Shown: positions 8,165 through 21,900 of the stretch, in pieces | Numbering within the stretch: position 1 is the first letter of the stretch | How the letters are laid out: every line of letters begins with the position of its first letter | From: Pseudomonas atagonensis | Lineage (GTDB): Bacteria > Pseudomonadota > Gammaproteobacteria > Pseudomonadales > Pseudomonadaceae | Direction: 5' to 3' | Length of the DNA: 64,000 nt | NCBI RefSeq assembly: GCF_011369485.1 | Contig: NZ_VXCA01000035.1 | Location: forward strand, 2,202 to 66,201 | Program-made: the position numbers and the translations under genes | Notes under the pieces: model-generated | Told to the model about the DNA's origin: nothing | Database searches by the model: none | Seen by the model: only the letters and a program-made list of their open reading frames with translations

Positions 8165-8910
8165 CGTTGACCCTGGGCACCGCCCTGCTGCAATTGCCGT
8201 CGGTGCACGCTGCCGAAGAACTGCCCGCGGCGATCAAACAGATCGAAGCCAAAGGCGCGAAGATCGTCGGCCAGTTCGATGCTCCGGACGGCCTGCGCGG
8301 TTACGCGGCGCAATACCAGAACCGTGGCATGGCGCTGTACCTGACCCCAGACGGCAAACACGTGCTGCTGGGCAATCTTTACGACGCCGACGGCAAGGAC
8401 CTGAGCAGCGAGCCGTTGCAGAAACTGGTCTATGCGCCGCTGGCCAAGGAAGTCTGGGCGAAGTTCGAGGCGAGCAACTGGATTCAGGACGGCGACAAGA
8501 ATGCTCCGCGCACCGTGTACCTGTTCAGCGACCCGAACTGCCCGTACTGCAACATGTTCTGGGAACAGGCGCGGCCGTGGGTCAAGTCCGGCAAGGTGCA
8601 ATTGCGGCACATCATGGTCGGCATCATCCGCGAAGACAGCCCGGCAAAATCCGCCGCGCTGCTGGCCGCCAAAGACCCGGTAAAAGCCCTGGAAGACCAC
8701 GAGAAGGCCGGCAAGGCCAGCACCCTCAAACCAATGAAAGACATTCCGCCAGCGGTGCAAACCAGACTGGCAGCGAACATGCAGTTGATGGAAGACCTCG
8801 AACTGCAGGCCACCCCGGCGATTTTCTACATGGACGACAAGGGTGAACTGCAACAGCAGCAAGGTGCGCCTTCGCCGGACAAGCTGGCGAAGATTCTCGG
8901 GCCGAAATAA
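8140..8910 (+). CDS. dsbG: Thiol:disulfide interchange protein DsbG
   Basis: A 256-residue periplasmic DsbC/DsbG-family protein. The signal peptide ends near SVHAAEE. An N-terminal dimerisation region (about 25-90) is followed by a thioredoxin-fold domain with CPYC at residues 134-137 in SDPNCPYCNMFWEQ. DsbG proteins isomerise disulfides or protect single cysteines from oxidation and are kept reduced by DsbD, which is encoded two genes upstream. The start at 8140 has an AAGGAAA ribosome site and lies inside the tlpA-like gene. A strong terminator follows at once. Confidence 0.95.
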   Translation: MPRLRHLLTLTLGTALLQLPSVHAAEELPAAIKQIEAKGAKIVGQFDAPDGLRGYAAQYQNRGMALYLTPDGKHVLLGNLYDADGKDLSSEPLQKLVYAPLAKEVWAKFEASNWIQDGDKNAPRTVYLFSDPNCPYCNMFWEQARPWVKSGKVQLRHIMVGIIREDSPAKSAALLAAKDPVKALEDHEKAGKASTLKPMKDIPPAVQTRLAANMQLMEDLELQATPAIFYMDDKGELQQQQGAPSPDKLAKILGPK

Positions 8911-8939
8911 AAAACGCCCACGCAATGCGTGGGCGTTTT
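8911..8939. terminator. Bidirectional intrinsic terminator
   Basis: A perfect 13-bp stem (AAAACGCCCACGC at 8911-8923 with GCGTGGGCGTTTT at 8927-8939) around an AAT loop. It has A/T runs on both sides and separates the converging dsbG and hydrolase genes. Confidence 0.93.
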
Positions 8940-8941
8940 CG

Positions 8942-9754
8942 TTACTTCAGCTCAGCCAGAAACTTCAGCAGCGTGTCGGTCACGAACGGCGGATTCTCCA
9001 GATTGGAGATATGCCCCGCCTCCGGCACCAGCACAGACGGACAGCCAATCAGCTCAGCCATTTCCCGTGCTTCCGACGGCGGGCGTGGTTTGTCCTGATC
9101 GCCGCAGACCACTAGCGTGGTGGCCGCATTCAGTTCGCCCAGACGCGGCAACAGATCGTCACGGCCAAAGGTGATGCGCCCCATCGGCACGATGCTTTCG
9201 CGCAGGCGTTCAGCTGAATAGCCGGCGAGTTTGGCGCGGAAGTCCTGATACAGCGCCGACTGTGGATCGATGCCCGGGCGGAAGAAAATCGGCACGACGA
9301 TGTCGAGCAACTGCTCGCTGATCTCACCGCTTTCTTCGATTTGCTTGAACAGCGAGAAGTAATACTGACGCGTGGGTTCGGGTTCGACGCCGACGTAGGT
9401 GTCCATCAGCACCAGACCGTTGAGCCGCTGCGGCGCCGACAACGCCAGACGCACGCCCCACATGCCGCCGACCGACAGGCCGACAAGCGTGGCCCGGTCA
9501 ATCTGCAGATGATCGAGCAGTGCCAACGCCTGACGGGCGATGTCGTCCAGAGAAGTGCTGCCATCAGGCAAGCGCCCGGATTCACCGTGCCCCCACAGAT
9601 CCAGCGCGATCACCCGATAGTGCGGTGACAACGCCGCAATCTGCGGCGCCCACATGGCCTGATCCCACAGGTAACTTCCGGCCAGAAGTACGGCCGGGCC
9701 AGTGCCTTGATCAATGTAGTGCAGCGCTTGTCCGTCAACTTCGAAGAAAGCCAT
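8942..9754 (-). CDS. Alpha/beta hydrolase
   Basis: A 270-residue single-domain alpha/beta hydrolase. The nucleophile elbow is GLSVGGMWG. The Asp of the triad is likely in LVVCGDQDKPRPPSEA, and the His in PEAGHISNLENP near the C-terminus. The N-terminal HYIDQGTGPAVLLAGSYLWD segment is typical of 3-oxoadipate enol-lactonase-like esterases. The substrate is unknown. It sits between the dsb operon and pvdL but has no IS box, and a terminator (9771-9805) insulates it from pvdL, so I do not assign it to pyoverdine synthesis. Confidence 0.88.
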   Translation of the reverse strand: MAFFEVDGQALHYIDQGTGPAVLLAGSYLWDQAMWAPQIAALSPHYRVIALDLWGHGESGRLPDGSTSLDDIARQALALLDHLQIDRATLVGLSVGGMWGVRLALSAPQRLNGLVLMDTYVGVEPEPTRQYYFSLFKQIEESGEISEQLLDIVVPIFFRPGIDPQSALYQDFRAKLAGYSAERLRESIVPMGRITFGRDDLLPRLGELNAATTLVVCGDQDKPRPPSEAREMAELIGCPSVLVPEAGHISNLENPPFVTDTLLKFLAELK

Positions 9755-9770
9755 CGATTCACCTGCGCGG

Positions 9771-9805
9771 TAAAAAACAGAACCGGCAGACTGAGCTGCC
9801 GGTTC
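9771..9805 (-). terminator. Intrinsic terminator downstream of pvdL
   Basis: On the minus strand a 10-bp perfect stem (GAACCGGCAG, six-base loop, CTGCCGGTTC) is followed by TGTTTTTT. It lies after pvdL and before the hydrolase gene, so it should end the pvdL transcript. Confidence 0.85.
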
Positions 9806-9870
9806 CTTATCGTCAACCGTCGAGATGTACGTGAATGTAGCTGTTGAATGGTGTTGAAGGCACTGACGCC

Positions 9871-9960
9871 ATCGCTGGCAAGCCAGCTCCCACAGGGTTT
9901 CATGTCGTACACAAGACTTGTGCTCACCGCTGAAACTGTGGGATCTGGCTCGCCAGCGAA
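9871..9960. repeat. REPIN (inverted pair of REP sequences)
   Basis: A left copy (9871-9895, ATCGCTGGCAAGCCAGCTCC...) and an inverted right copy (9936-9960) of about 25 bases flank a short spacer. The form is that of Pseudomonas REP doublets. It lies between the pvdL stop and the terminator at 9771-9805. Confidence 0.85.
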
Positions 9961-9983
9961 AGGGGCGCTGCAGACGCTGAAAA

Positions 9984-12900
9984 TTACAAGCCTTCCAGCT
10001 CCGCCATCAGATCATTCAAGCGATCCACTTTCTCCTCCGTCATGTCACCGGCCGCCAGTCCATCGATGTAATCGGCCAGTTCCTCCACCGTGCTGCATTC
10101 GAACATCGCCCGCAGCGGCACATCGCGTTGCAAGGTTTTTTGCACCCGCGAGGCAATCTGCGTGGCGAGCAGCGAGTGGCCGCCGAGTTCGAAGAAGTTG
10201 TCGCGCACGCCGACCTTGTCGACCTTCAGCACCTCGGCCCAGATATCGGCCAGTGTCTGCTCCAGCTCGTTGCGCGGCGCCACATAGTCCTGGCTCTGCA
10301 ACTGGCCGATTTCCAGCGCCGGCAAGGCGTTGCGGTCGAGTTTGCCGTTGGCGTTGAGCGGCATCTGCTCAAGCCATAACCAGTGCAGCGGCACCATGTA
10401 TTCCGGCAGTTCGGCGCGCAGGCGCTGCTTGATCCGCTCCAGACGTTCGTTCGGGTTGAGTGCCGAATCGGCCGCTACCAGATAACCGACCAAATGCTTG
10501 CCGTTGACGCCGTCCTGCACGCCAACCGCGCCGTCACGCACTTCCGGCTGTTCATGCAGACGCGCTTCGATTTCGCCCAGCTCGATTCGGTAGCCGCGAA
10601 TCTTCACCTGATGATCGACCCGGCCGACGTACTCCAGCACACCGTCGCTGCGACGCCGCGCCAGGTCACCGGTGCGATACAGGCGTTCGCCCGGCGCACC
10701 GAACGGATTCGGCACGAACACCGGCGCGGTGCGCAGCGGATCGCTGACATACCCGCGACCGACACCGGTGCCGGCCACGCACAACTCACCTACCGCTCCC
10801 AACGGCACCAGATCCAGCGCGCCATCGAGCACGTAAAGCAAATTGTTGTCGGTCGGCGTGCCAATCGGCAGGTAACTGCCGCGCGTCGAGGCCAGGTCGA
10901 CACGGAAGAACGCCACGTCATCGGAACATTCCGCCGGGCCATAGGCGTTGACCAGACCAATCTGCGGATAACGCTGCAGCCATTGGTGCGCCAGTTCCGG
11001 CGGCATCGCTTCACCGGTCGGCAACATCCAGCGCAGACCATCGAGGCTGAGGCGATCCGAAGCGAGCATGCCCTGGATCAGCGACGGTACGCTCTCCAGC
11101 ACGGTGATGCCCTGCTGCTGAACATGCACCAGCAAGCCTTGCGGATCGTGGGCGATGGTGTTCGGCACGATGTCCACTCGCGCGCCGAACAACGGTGCGG
11201 CGAGGAACTGCCAGACCGAAATGTCGAAGCTTTGCGAAGCAGTCTGGGCGATCACATCGGCGTCGCTCAGGTTCAGGTACGGCACTTTGCTCAACTGGTT
11301 GTTGAGCATGCCGCGCTGCTCGACCATCACGCCTTTCGGCAATCCGGTGGAACCCGAGGTGTAGATCACGTAGGCCAGGTTGTCCGGGCCGCTAAAGATA
11401 CCCGGATTCGCCGACGAAACTGCGCCAGCCTGAATCTCTTCCCACACCAGCAGGCGTGGACGGTTGGCACAGCTGAACTCATCCAGCAAGGTCGCAGCCT
11501 GTTCACGGCAAGCCTCGGTGCACACCAAAACCGGCGTGCGGCTGAGTTCGATGATGCGTTGCAGGCGCTGGCTCGGCAGGCCCGGGTCCAGCGGCAGGTA
11601 ACCGGCCCCGGCCTTGAAGCTGCCGATGATCATGCCCAGCAGATCCAGACTGCGTTCACCCAGCAGCGCCACCGGCTGATCCATCTGCACCCCGGCCGCG
11701 ACCAGTGCATGGCCGAGACGGTTGGCGTTCTGGTTCAACTCGACATAGCTCAGTTGCTGATCGAGGCAACTGGCGGCAATGCGTTGCGGATGTTGCGCGA
11801 CCTGCGCTTCGAACAGCTCGACGTAGCTCTGCTCCAGCGGATAGTCGTGCTCACTCTGGTTGCAACCGTGGAGCAGGAAGTCCTGTTCATCAAAGCCCAG
11901 CAGTGGCAGGTCAGCCATGTCGCCATGGAAGCCGTCGACCAGCGCCAGCAGCAGACGCTTGAACTCGCCGAGCATGCGCTCGATGGTCGATTCGTCGAAG
12001 TAACGCTGGTCGTAAGACAGATGCAAGCCGAGGTCATCGCCCGGGTAGCACACCGCCGTCAACGGGAAGTTGGTGTGCGTGCGCCCCGAATCCGACGTCG
12101 CGTTGAGGCTCTGCGCACGATCCAGCACCGAGACTTCCACCGGGGCGTTTTCGAACACGAACAGGCTGTCGAACAGCGGCTGGCCTTTCGGCAGTTCGCT
12201 CTGCTCCTGGATGTTCACCAGCGGCAGGTATTCGTACTCGCGCAGTTGCATGTTGCTGTCGAGCAGAGCGCTCAGCCACTGACGCACGCTGGCGCGCTGA
12301 TCGTCTTCCGGCATCTTCACCCGCAGCGCGATGCTGTTGATGAACAGGCCGACGGTGCGCTGCATCTCCGGCATCTCCACCGGGCGCCCGGCCACGGTCA
12401 CGCCGAAGAGCACGTCGCGATCACCGCTCATGCGTCGCAGCACCAGTGCCCACGCCGCCTGGGCGAAGGTGTTGATGGTCAGTTGGTGGGCCTGAGCCAG
12501 TTCGCGCAGTCGGGCGCCGTCCTCGATATTCAGTCGCGTGTAGCGGTCGCCAACGATCATGCCGCCGCTTTCGCCGGCGTGTTCACGCAGGAACGGGCGG
12601 TCGCTCGGGATCGGCGTGGTGCGCTCGAAGCCTTGCAGGTTCTGCTGCCACCACTGACGCGCTTCGGCCAGGCTCTGGCGTTGCAGCCAGCCGATGTAAT
12701 CGCGGTAGCGCGGCGGCACGGCCAATTGCGCTTCACGACCTTCGCCGAGCGCGGTGTAGATCTCGAAGAAATCGTTCATCAGCAGCGAACGGCACCAGGC
12801 ATCGATCAGGATGTGGTGGTTACTCATCATGAACCAGTAACGCGCCGCGCCGACCTTGATCAGACGCAGGTGGAACGGTGCCTGATTGAGCAGATCGAAC

Positions 12901-15900
12901 CCGGCCTCGCGTTCAGTCTTGAGCAAAATTTGTAGCTTCGGCTCCTGCTCGGTTTCGGCGATGGCGCTCCAGTCGAGATACTCGATCGGCGTACGCCCCG
13001 GCGTATGAATCACTTGCAGCATGTCTTCGCCAACGTTCCAGCAGAACGAGGCACGCAACGCTTCGTGACGGGCAACCACCGCTTGCCAGGCCTGGGCGAA
13101 ACGCTCGGGGTCGAGGTCGCTGTTGATACGGTAGCGATCCTGCATGTAGTAAAGACCGGTACCCGGCTCGAGCAGGGTGTGCAGCAACATGCCTTCCTGC
13201 ATCGGCGTCAGCGGGTACACGTCTTCGATGTGCGCCGCCGGCACCGGCAGTGCATCGAGCTGCGCCTGGGTCAGTTTCGCCAGCGGGAAGTCCGACGGCG
13301 TCAGACCACCGGCCTCGTCCTGCAGGCAATGTTCGATCAGACTCTGCAACTCGCCGACGTAGGCATCGGCCAAGTCGTTGATGGTCTGGGCGTCGTAGCG
13401 TTCGGCGCTGAAGGTCCAGCGCAGCAGCAGTTCCCCACCGTAAACCTGGCTGTCGACGCTCAACTCGTTCGGCAACGGTGCGTGCGGATCGTGGGCGGCG
13501 CCAACCGATTCATCCAGCGGACGGAACAGCGCATCGCTGCCGAAGCTCTGGTCGAACTGGCCGAGGTAGTTGAAGGTGATCGGCGCGTTCGGCAGTGCCG
13601 CCATGCTTGCGCGACTGGCGTCATCGGCCAGATATCGCAGCACGCCATAACCAAGGCCCTTATGCGGAACGGCCCGCAGTTGTTCCTTGATCGCCTTGAT
13701 CGAAGCGCCCTGCCCGGCGGCTTCTTCGATGTTGTACGGGGTCAGGCGCAGCGGATAGGCGCTGGTGAACCAGCCGACGGTGCGGGTCAGGTCGATCTCG
13801 TCGAAAAGGGTTTCGCGGCCGTGGCCTTCCAGTTGAATCAGCGCCGACGGCTGCCCGCTCCAGCGGCACAGCACGCGGGCCAGTGCGGTCAGCAACAGGT
13901 CGTTGACCTGCGTGCGATAGGCACTCGGTGCCTGTTGCAGCAGTTGTTTGGTTTTTTCTGCATTCAGACGCACGCTGACGGTTTGCGCATGGCTATTCTG
14001 CCGGCCGCCCTCAGGGCGTTCGCACGGCAAGTCGGCGTTCGGACCGGCCAGTTGCGCCTGCCACCAGCTCAGTTCTTCACGCAGGGATTCGCTGCCGGCA
14101 TAGGCTTGCAAGCGCGCCGCCCAGTCCTTGAAGGCACTGGTTTTGGCCGGCAGTTTCACCGACTGATCGGCGTTGAGCTGGCGATACACGGTTTGCAGAT
14201 CGTCGAGCAGAACGCGCCACGACACACCGTCCACTACCAGGTGATGGATGGCGATGAACAGCCGTTGCTGAGCGTCCGGCCCATCGACCAGCACGGCACG
14301 CAACAGCGGGCCCTGGGCAAGGTCGAGACTGCGCTGGGCATCGGCGAACAGTGCGGCGCACTTGTCCATCGACGGCACGCGGACTTGCCACAGCACGGCG
14401 GCATCGGTCACCGGTTGATGAGTCGCTTGCCATGCGCCTTTGACCTCGCTGAAGCGCAGACGCAGGGCGTCATGCTGCTCGATCACTGCCAACAGGGCTT
14501 GCTCCAGACGATGAGGTTCCAGCGCAACCGTCGGCTCCAGCAGCAACGCCTGGTTCCAGTGCTGACGCTCGGGAATCTCGGTGTCGAAGAACCATCGCTG
14601 GATCGGTGTCAGACGCGATTCGCCGGTCACCAGACCTTGCTCGGCCGTCACGGTTTCACTGCGACTGGCGACCGCGGCCAACGTCTGCACGGTCTGGTGC
14701 TGGAACAGATCACGCGGGCTGAAGTGAATGCCCTGCTGACGCGCCCGGCTGACCACTTGAATCGACAGGATCGAGTCGCCGCCCAGTTCAAAGAAGTTGT
14801 CGTTCAGACCCACCTGCTCGACGTTGAGCACCTCGCACCAGATCTGCGCCAGGGTCTGCTCCAGCTCGTTGCTTGGCGCCACGTAATCCTGACGATTGAG
14901 CTCCGGATCCGGTGCCGGCAAGGCGCGGCGGTCGAGCTTGCCGTTGGCGGTCAGCGGCATGCTCGCCAGCAGGATCAGGTGCGTCGGCACCATGTAGTCC
15001 GGCAATTGCGTCTTGAGATGGGATTTCAGTGCTTCACGCAGTTCGGCCTGCTCGGCTTCGCTTCGCGAAGCGACCTCGGTCACGAGATAGCCGACCAGTT
15101 GCTTGCCGCTCGGCGCATCCAGCGCCAGCACCACCGCTTCGCGGATCGAACGGTGATCGAGCAGGCGGGTTTCGATCTCGCCCAGCTCGATGCGGAAACC
15201 ACGGATCTTCACCTGATGGTCGATCCGCCCCAGGTATTCCACCAGACCGTCGGCGCGTTGGCGTACCAGGTCACCGGTGCGGTACATGCGCCCACCATCG
15301 ACGGCAAACGGGTCGGCGACGAAACGTTCGGCAGTGATGCCTGCACGCTCGTGATACCCCACCGCCAGACCGGCGCCACCGACGAACAATTCACCGGTCG
15401 CGCCTTGCGGCACCAGCGCCAGATCGGCGTCGAGAATGTAGGCCACGCGATCACCGATCACGCTGCCGATCGGCACACTGCCGGCGCCCTCTTCCAGCAC
15501 TTCCGGCGCAAGACTGGCCAGCGGCATGACCACGGTTTCGGTCGGGCCGTAGGCATTGAAGAACAGGCTCGGTTTGAACGCCGCGCGAATCCGTTGCAGG
15601 TGTTCGCCGGTCAGCGCCTCGCCGCCGGTAATGATCATGCGCACCGGCAGGATGTCGTTCTGCGTCGCGAGGAACTGCGCCAACTGGCTGCCGTAGCTCG
15701 GAGTGAAACCGAGAATATTGATCCGATGTTCGCGGATCAGGCTGCAGATTTCTTCCGCGTCCCACTGACCCTGCGCCCGCAGCACCACCTGCGCACCGCT
15801 GAGCAGCGGCACCAGCAGACGCTCGGTGGCAGCGTCGAAGTTGATCGAATAAAAGTGCAGCTCGCAGTCGTCCGCACGCATGCCGAAGCGCTCGATCACG

Positions 15901-18900
15901 GCCTGGCAGTGCATGGCGATTTCACCGTGGGACACCACCACGCCTTTCGGCTTGCCGGTGGAACCCGAGGTGTAGATCAGGTACGCCTGATGCTGCGGCA
16001 GGCTGATGAACGGCAGTTCGGTGGGCGGGTAATCGGCCAACGCCGCGCTGTCGTCTTCCAGGCACCAGCGCGCCACGTTCGACGGCAGTTCGCCGAGGGC
16101 CTTGAACATCGCGCGGTCGCTGAGCAGCAAGCCGACGCGGCTGTCTTCGATCATGTAATGCAGACGATCGAGCGGGTATTCCGGGTCCAGCGGTACATAG
16201 GCGCCGCCGGCCTTGAGAATCGCCAGCAGGCCGACAACCATTTCCAGCGAACGCTCAAGCGCCAGACCGACCCGCACTTGCGGGCCGACACCGCGCTCGC
16301 GCAGCGCCCAGGCCAGACGGTTGGCGCGAGCGTCGAGTTCGGCGTAGCTCAAGGTCTGCCCGGCAAAGGTCAGGGCCGGCGCATCTTTGCGCGCCAGTGC
16401 CTGTTCAGCGAACAGGTGATGAATGCACTGGTCGAGACGACGCTCGCCCGGTTCGACGCCAAGGCTTGCCAGCAACTGCAGCTGTTCAGGTGCATCGAGC
16501 AGCGGCAGTTCGCTGAGGCGTTGTTGCGGGTTGGCGATCAGCGCTTCCAGCAGGTTGCGCCAATGTTTGGCCATGCGCGCAATGGTCGGCTCGTCGAACA
16601 AATCGGTGCTGTAAGTCAGGCAGCAACCGAGGCGATGGTCGAGGTCGGTGACTTCCAGGTTAAGGTCGAACTTGGTCGCCCGCGCGTCGTTAGCCAGATA
16701 CTCGACGGTCATTCCGGCGAGCATGCGGCTCTGCTGGAATTCCCAGCGCTGCACGTTGCACATCACTTGGAACAGCGGGTTGTATGCCGCACTGCGCGGT
16801 GGTTGCAGCGCTTCAACCAGATGATCGAACGGCAGGTCCTGATGGGACTGACCTTCGATCACGGTGTGGCGCACTTGCTCGAACAACTCGCCGACCGACA
16901 TCTGGCCGTCGAGCTGGCAACGCAGCACTTGAGTGTTGAGGAACGCACCGATCAGCCCTTCGCTTTCCGGGCGGATACGGTTGGCCACCGGCGCGCCGAT
17001 GCGCAGATCGGTCTGGCCGCTGTAGCGGTAAAGCAAGGTCGCGAGTGCGGCGGTCATGGTCATGAACAGGGTCAGACCGTTCTGCGCGTTGAAGGCCCGG
17101 ACGCGTGCGGCAAGATCGTCGCTGAGGTCGAAGCGGAACAACTCACCCTGGTGACTTTGCACCGGCGGACGCGGCCGGTCGCCCGGCAATTCCAGCAGCG
17201 GATGTTCGCGACCCAGTTGTGCAGTCCAGTAGTCGAGCTGGCGCTGGCGCTCACCGGACTCCAGCCAGTTGCGCTGCCACACGCTGTAGTCGAGGTACTG
17301 CACCGGCAGCGGCTCCAGCGGCGAGTCGCGGTCATCGACGAACGCTTCGTACAGCGCGCTGAGTTCCCGGGCGAAGATGTCCATCGCCCAGCCTTCTGTG
17401 ACGATGTGGTGCAGGGTCAGAACGAAGTAATGCTCGTGCTCGGCGGTCTTGACCAAGCAGGCGCGCAGCAGCGGGCCGGTTTCCAGATCGAACGGCAAAT
17501 GCGCTTCGTCGTCGGCCAGTTGCTGGACTTTCTGCTCGCGCACATCAGCGGCGAATTTCGAAAAATCCTTCCAGTCCATGCGCACGCCAGTCTCGGCATG
17601 CACCTGCTGACGGGCCACTCCGTCGATGCTCGGGAACGTGGTGCGCAGGGTTTCGTGGCGCAGGACCAGCGCCTGCAGCGCCGCTTCGAATCGCTCGACA
17701 TGCAAGACGCCACGCAGGCGCGCCATGCCGCCGACGTTGTACGCCGGGCTGTCCGGTTCCATCTGCCAGAGGAACCACATGCGCTGCTGGGAATAGGACA
17801 GCGGTACAGGCTTGTTGCGATCGACCTTGTCGATCGGCGGCTGTTTGTTGGTGCGACCGCTGGCCTGGATCTGGCGGATCTGCTCGGCGAAATCACCGAG
17901 CTCGCTGTGTTCGAACAAGGCGCGCAACGGCAGCTCGACGTCGCAGGCCTGACGGGTGCGGGAGATGATTTGCGTGGCCAACAACGAGTGACCGCCGAGG
18001 GCGAAGAAGTCGTCGCGCAGGCCGACCTGTTTCAGGCCCAGCACTTCGCGCCAGATCGCGGCGATCTGGTGTTCCAGCTCAGTGACCGGTTCGACGTGCT
18101 CGCGCACCTGCCATTGCGGCTCGGGCAAGGCGCGGCGGTCGAGTTTGCCGCTCGGGCTCAGAGGCATTGCGTCCAGACGCATCAGTTGCGCCGGAACCAT
18201 GTATTCCGGCAGCTCTGCAGCCAGTGCGGTTTTCAGGCGAGCGATTTGCGCGTCCTGATTTTCGCTGGCATCGATGGCGGTGAAGTAGCCGATCAGTTGC
18301 GGGCCGGCGACGGTTTCACGCACCAGCACGGCGGCCTGAGCGACGCCGTCCTGAGCGAGCAGACGCGCTTCGATCTCTTCCGGCTCGACGCGGAAGCCAC
18401 GCAGTTTGACCTGCTGATCCAGGCGGCCGAGATATTCAATCACGCCATCATGGGTCCAGCGTGCGCGGTCACCGGTGCGGTACAGCCGCGCGCCCTGCTC
18501 GCCCAAAGGATCAACGACGAAACGCTCGGCGGTCAGCGCAGAACGGCCGAGGTAACCACGGGCCAGACCGATGCCGCTGATGCACAGCTCTCCGGGCACA
18601 CCGGCCGGCACCGGATTGAGATCGGCGTCGAGGATGCGGCAAATCACGTTGCCCAGCGGACGGCCAATCGGCGAGCGCTCACCGTCCGTCACGGTGCAAT
18701 GCCAGTGGGTGACGTTGATCGCGGTTTCGGTCGGGCCATAACGGTTGTGCAGTTGCACCGCCGGCAGTTGCGCCAACACCCGGTTGCGCAATTCCGCCGG
18801 CAACGCTTCACCGCCGGAGAACACCCGACGCAGGCTGGCGCATTCGGCGCTCAGCGGCTCGTCGATGAACAGCGAAAGCAGCGGCGGCACGAAGTGCAGC

Positions 18901-21900
18901 GTGGTCACGCCATATTCTTGAACAAGCTGCGCGATGCGATGCGGATCGCGATGTTCACCGGGGCCGGCGATCAGCAGGCGCGCGCCGGTGATCAGCGGCC
19001 AGAAGCATTCCCACACCGATACGTCGAAACTGATCGGCGCCTTTTGCATCAGCACGTCACTGTCGCTCAGGCGGTAAGTGTTCTGCATCCATTGCAGACG
19101 TTCGGCCAGCGCCGTGTGAGTGTTACCCACGCCTTTCGGCTGGCCGGTGGAGCCGGAGGTGTAAATCACGTAGGCGAGGTTGTCGCCGTGCAGGTGAAGG
19201 CCCGGTGCCTGGCTCGGCCAGTTTTCCAGGTGCAGGGTGTCCATGGCGATCACGCTGACGCCTTCGCTGGCCGGCAAGCGGTCGAGCAATGCCGTCTGGG
19301 TCAGCAGCAGTTCGACGCCGCTGTCGCTGAGCATGTAGGCCAGGCGATCGGCCGGGTAATCCGGGTCCAGCGGCACGTAGGCGCCACCGGCCTTAATGAT
19401 CGCCAGCAGACCGATCAGCAGTTGCGGTGAACGCTCGGCGGCGATGGCCACGCAGACGTCCGGGCCGACGCCTTTGTCGCGCAGGTAATGGGCGAGACGG
19501 TTGGCCTGGGCGTGCAGTTCAGCGAAGTCGAGACTGCCGCCGTCCCACACCAGCGCGGTGCGATCAGGCGTCTGTCGTGCTTGTTCATTCAGCAGTTCCG
19601 GCAGCCATCGTTGCGCCGGGCTGCACGGGGCAATGCTCCACGCGTTTTGCTGAGTGTGCTCGGCGGCGGTTAGCAGTTGCAGCTCGCCGATGGTTTGTTC
19701 CGGACGTTCGCAAACTGCTCGCAGCAGGTTGCTGAAATGCTCGGCGAGGCGCTCGATGGTCGCGGCGTCGAACAGCTCATCAGCATAGTCGAAGGACAGG
19801 GTCAGGCGACCGTTACGGTCTTCTTCGCTGTGCAGTTGCAGGTCGAACTTGGCTTCGCGGCTGTGCCACGGAAGTTCTTCGGCGAGCAGGCCGGGCAGGC
19901 GTTTCAACGCGCTAAGATCGCGCTGCTGATGGTTGAACATGACCTGGAACAGGCCTTGTTCACGCGCCTGCGGGAAGGCTTCGAGCAGTTGTTCGAACGG
20001 CAGATCCTGATTCGCTTGCGCACCGAGTGCGGCCTGACGGGTTTGCGCCAGCAGTTCGGTGAATGGCAGTCGCGAATCGACGTCGGCGCGCAGCACCTGG
20101 GTGTTGATGAAGAAGCCGATCAGGCTCTGGATTTCCAGACGCGGGCGGTTGGCGTTGGGTACGCCGATGCGGATGTCGCGCTGGCCACTGTAGCGATGCA
20201 ACAGGCTCTGCAATGCCGAGAGCAGCAGCATGAACGGCGTCGCCTGATAAGCCTGCGCCGTGTTGCGAATCGCTTCGCTGAGGCTGGCGCTCAAGCGCAC
20301 GCTGTGGCGCGCGGCGCTGTGCAATTGCTTGTTGGCACGTGGATGGTCGGTGGCCAGTTCCAGCGCCGGATGCTCTTCGCCCAACTGTGCTTTCCAGTAC
20401 GCCAGTTGGCGTTCGCCCTCGCCTTGCGCCAGCCACTGGCGCTGCCAACTGCCATAGTCGGCGTATTGGGTGGGCAGCGGCGCGAGTTCGGCGCGCTGGC
20501 CTTGGGAAGCGGCGGCGTACAGGCGCGAGAACTCGTCGATCAACACGTTCAGCGACCAGCCGTCGGCGATGATGTGGTGCATGGTCACCAGCAACTGGTG
20601 ATCTTCATCGTCGAGGCGAACCAGCGTCACCCACAGCAGCGGGCCTTTCTCCAGATCGAACTGGGTACGGGCTTCGTCTTCGCGAATCTGCAGGGCGCGC
20701 GCTTCGCGCTCATGCACCGACAGATCGCTGATGTCGATCAGTTGCAGGTTGAACTCGCCTGCCGCGTCGACTTGTTGCAGCGCCACACCGTCGCGTTCGA
20801 AGAAGCGTGTGCGCAGGGATTCATGGCGTTCGATCAGTTGCTGGAAACTGGCGCGCAACGCGTCTTCGTCGAGTTCGCCGCGCAAGCGCAGGGCGCCGGG
20901 AATGTTGTAGGCGCTGCTTTGCGGGTCGAGTTGCCAGGTGATCCACAGACGGTTTTGTGCCAGCGATTGCGGCAGCGCTTCGTTGCGCGACAACGCGGTG
21001 ATTTCGCCTTGGGCGCTGCCGCCGTCCTGTTGCTGTTGCGCCACGGCTGCGGCGAACGCGGACAGGGTCGGCGCTTCGAACAGCAGGCGCAGGTTCAGCT
21101 CCAGGCTCAGCTCTTCGCGAATCTTGGCAATCACCTGCGTCGCGGCAATCGAGTTGCCGCCGAGCAGGAAGAAGTGGTCGTCAGCGTTGACCTGTTTGAC
21201 GTTGAGTTGCTCGGCCCAGATTTTGCCGATCAGCGCTTCCAGTTCGGAGACGGACGCGGTCGACTCGCTGGTTTCAGCGGTGGCTGACGGGAATACGGCA
21301 TAGCTGTCGAGGCTGCCATCGACCAGGCGATTGCGGCAGGCCGAACGTTGCAGCTTGCCGCTGGAGGTCTTCGGCAGCGCACCCGGGTTGAGCAGTACCA
21401 CCACGCTCGGTGCTTCCTGATACGCCTCGGCCACGGCCTGACGGATGGCTTTGATCAGCGCTTCTGGCGGCAGGATTTTCTGCACGCTGCGGCTGATTTC
21501 CGCTGCGATGCCGATGCCCTCCTCGCCGTCCTGAGTGATCGCGAACGCGGCGACGCGGCCCCTGCGCACCACTTCCACCTCGTTCTCGACGGTTTTCTCG
21601 ATGTCCTGCGGATACAGGTTGTGACCGCGCACGATCAGCATGTCTTTCAGGCGACCGGTGACGAACAGTTCGCCGTCACGCATGAAACCCAGATCGCCAG
21701 TGCGCAACCAGGTGCGGCCGGCGTGCTGGACGAAGGTCTTGGCGCTGGCTTCGGGGTTACGCCAGTAGCCGTGGGCAATGCTCGGCCCGGCGGCCCAGAC
21801 TTCACCGACGGCGTTGTCGGCAAGTTCAACAAGGCTGCTCGGCTCGACGATCAGCACGGCGTGTTCCGGCTGGCTGATGCCGCAGCTCATGATCGGGCTG

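Noticed and set aside
10383..12935. 850-codon plus-strand frame inside pvdL
   Set aside because: Same antisense effect; no domain and no ribosome site.
13005..19430. 2,141-codon open frame on the plus strand opposite pvdL
   Set aside because: High-GC coding sequence leaves the antisense frame free of stops. Its protein has no family motifs, and pvdL domains occupy every part of the other strand.
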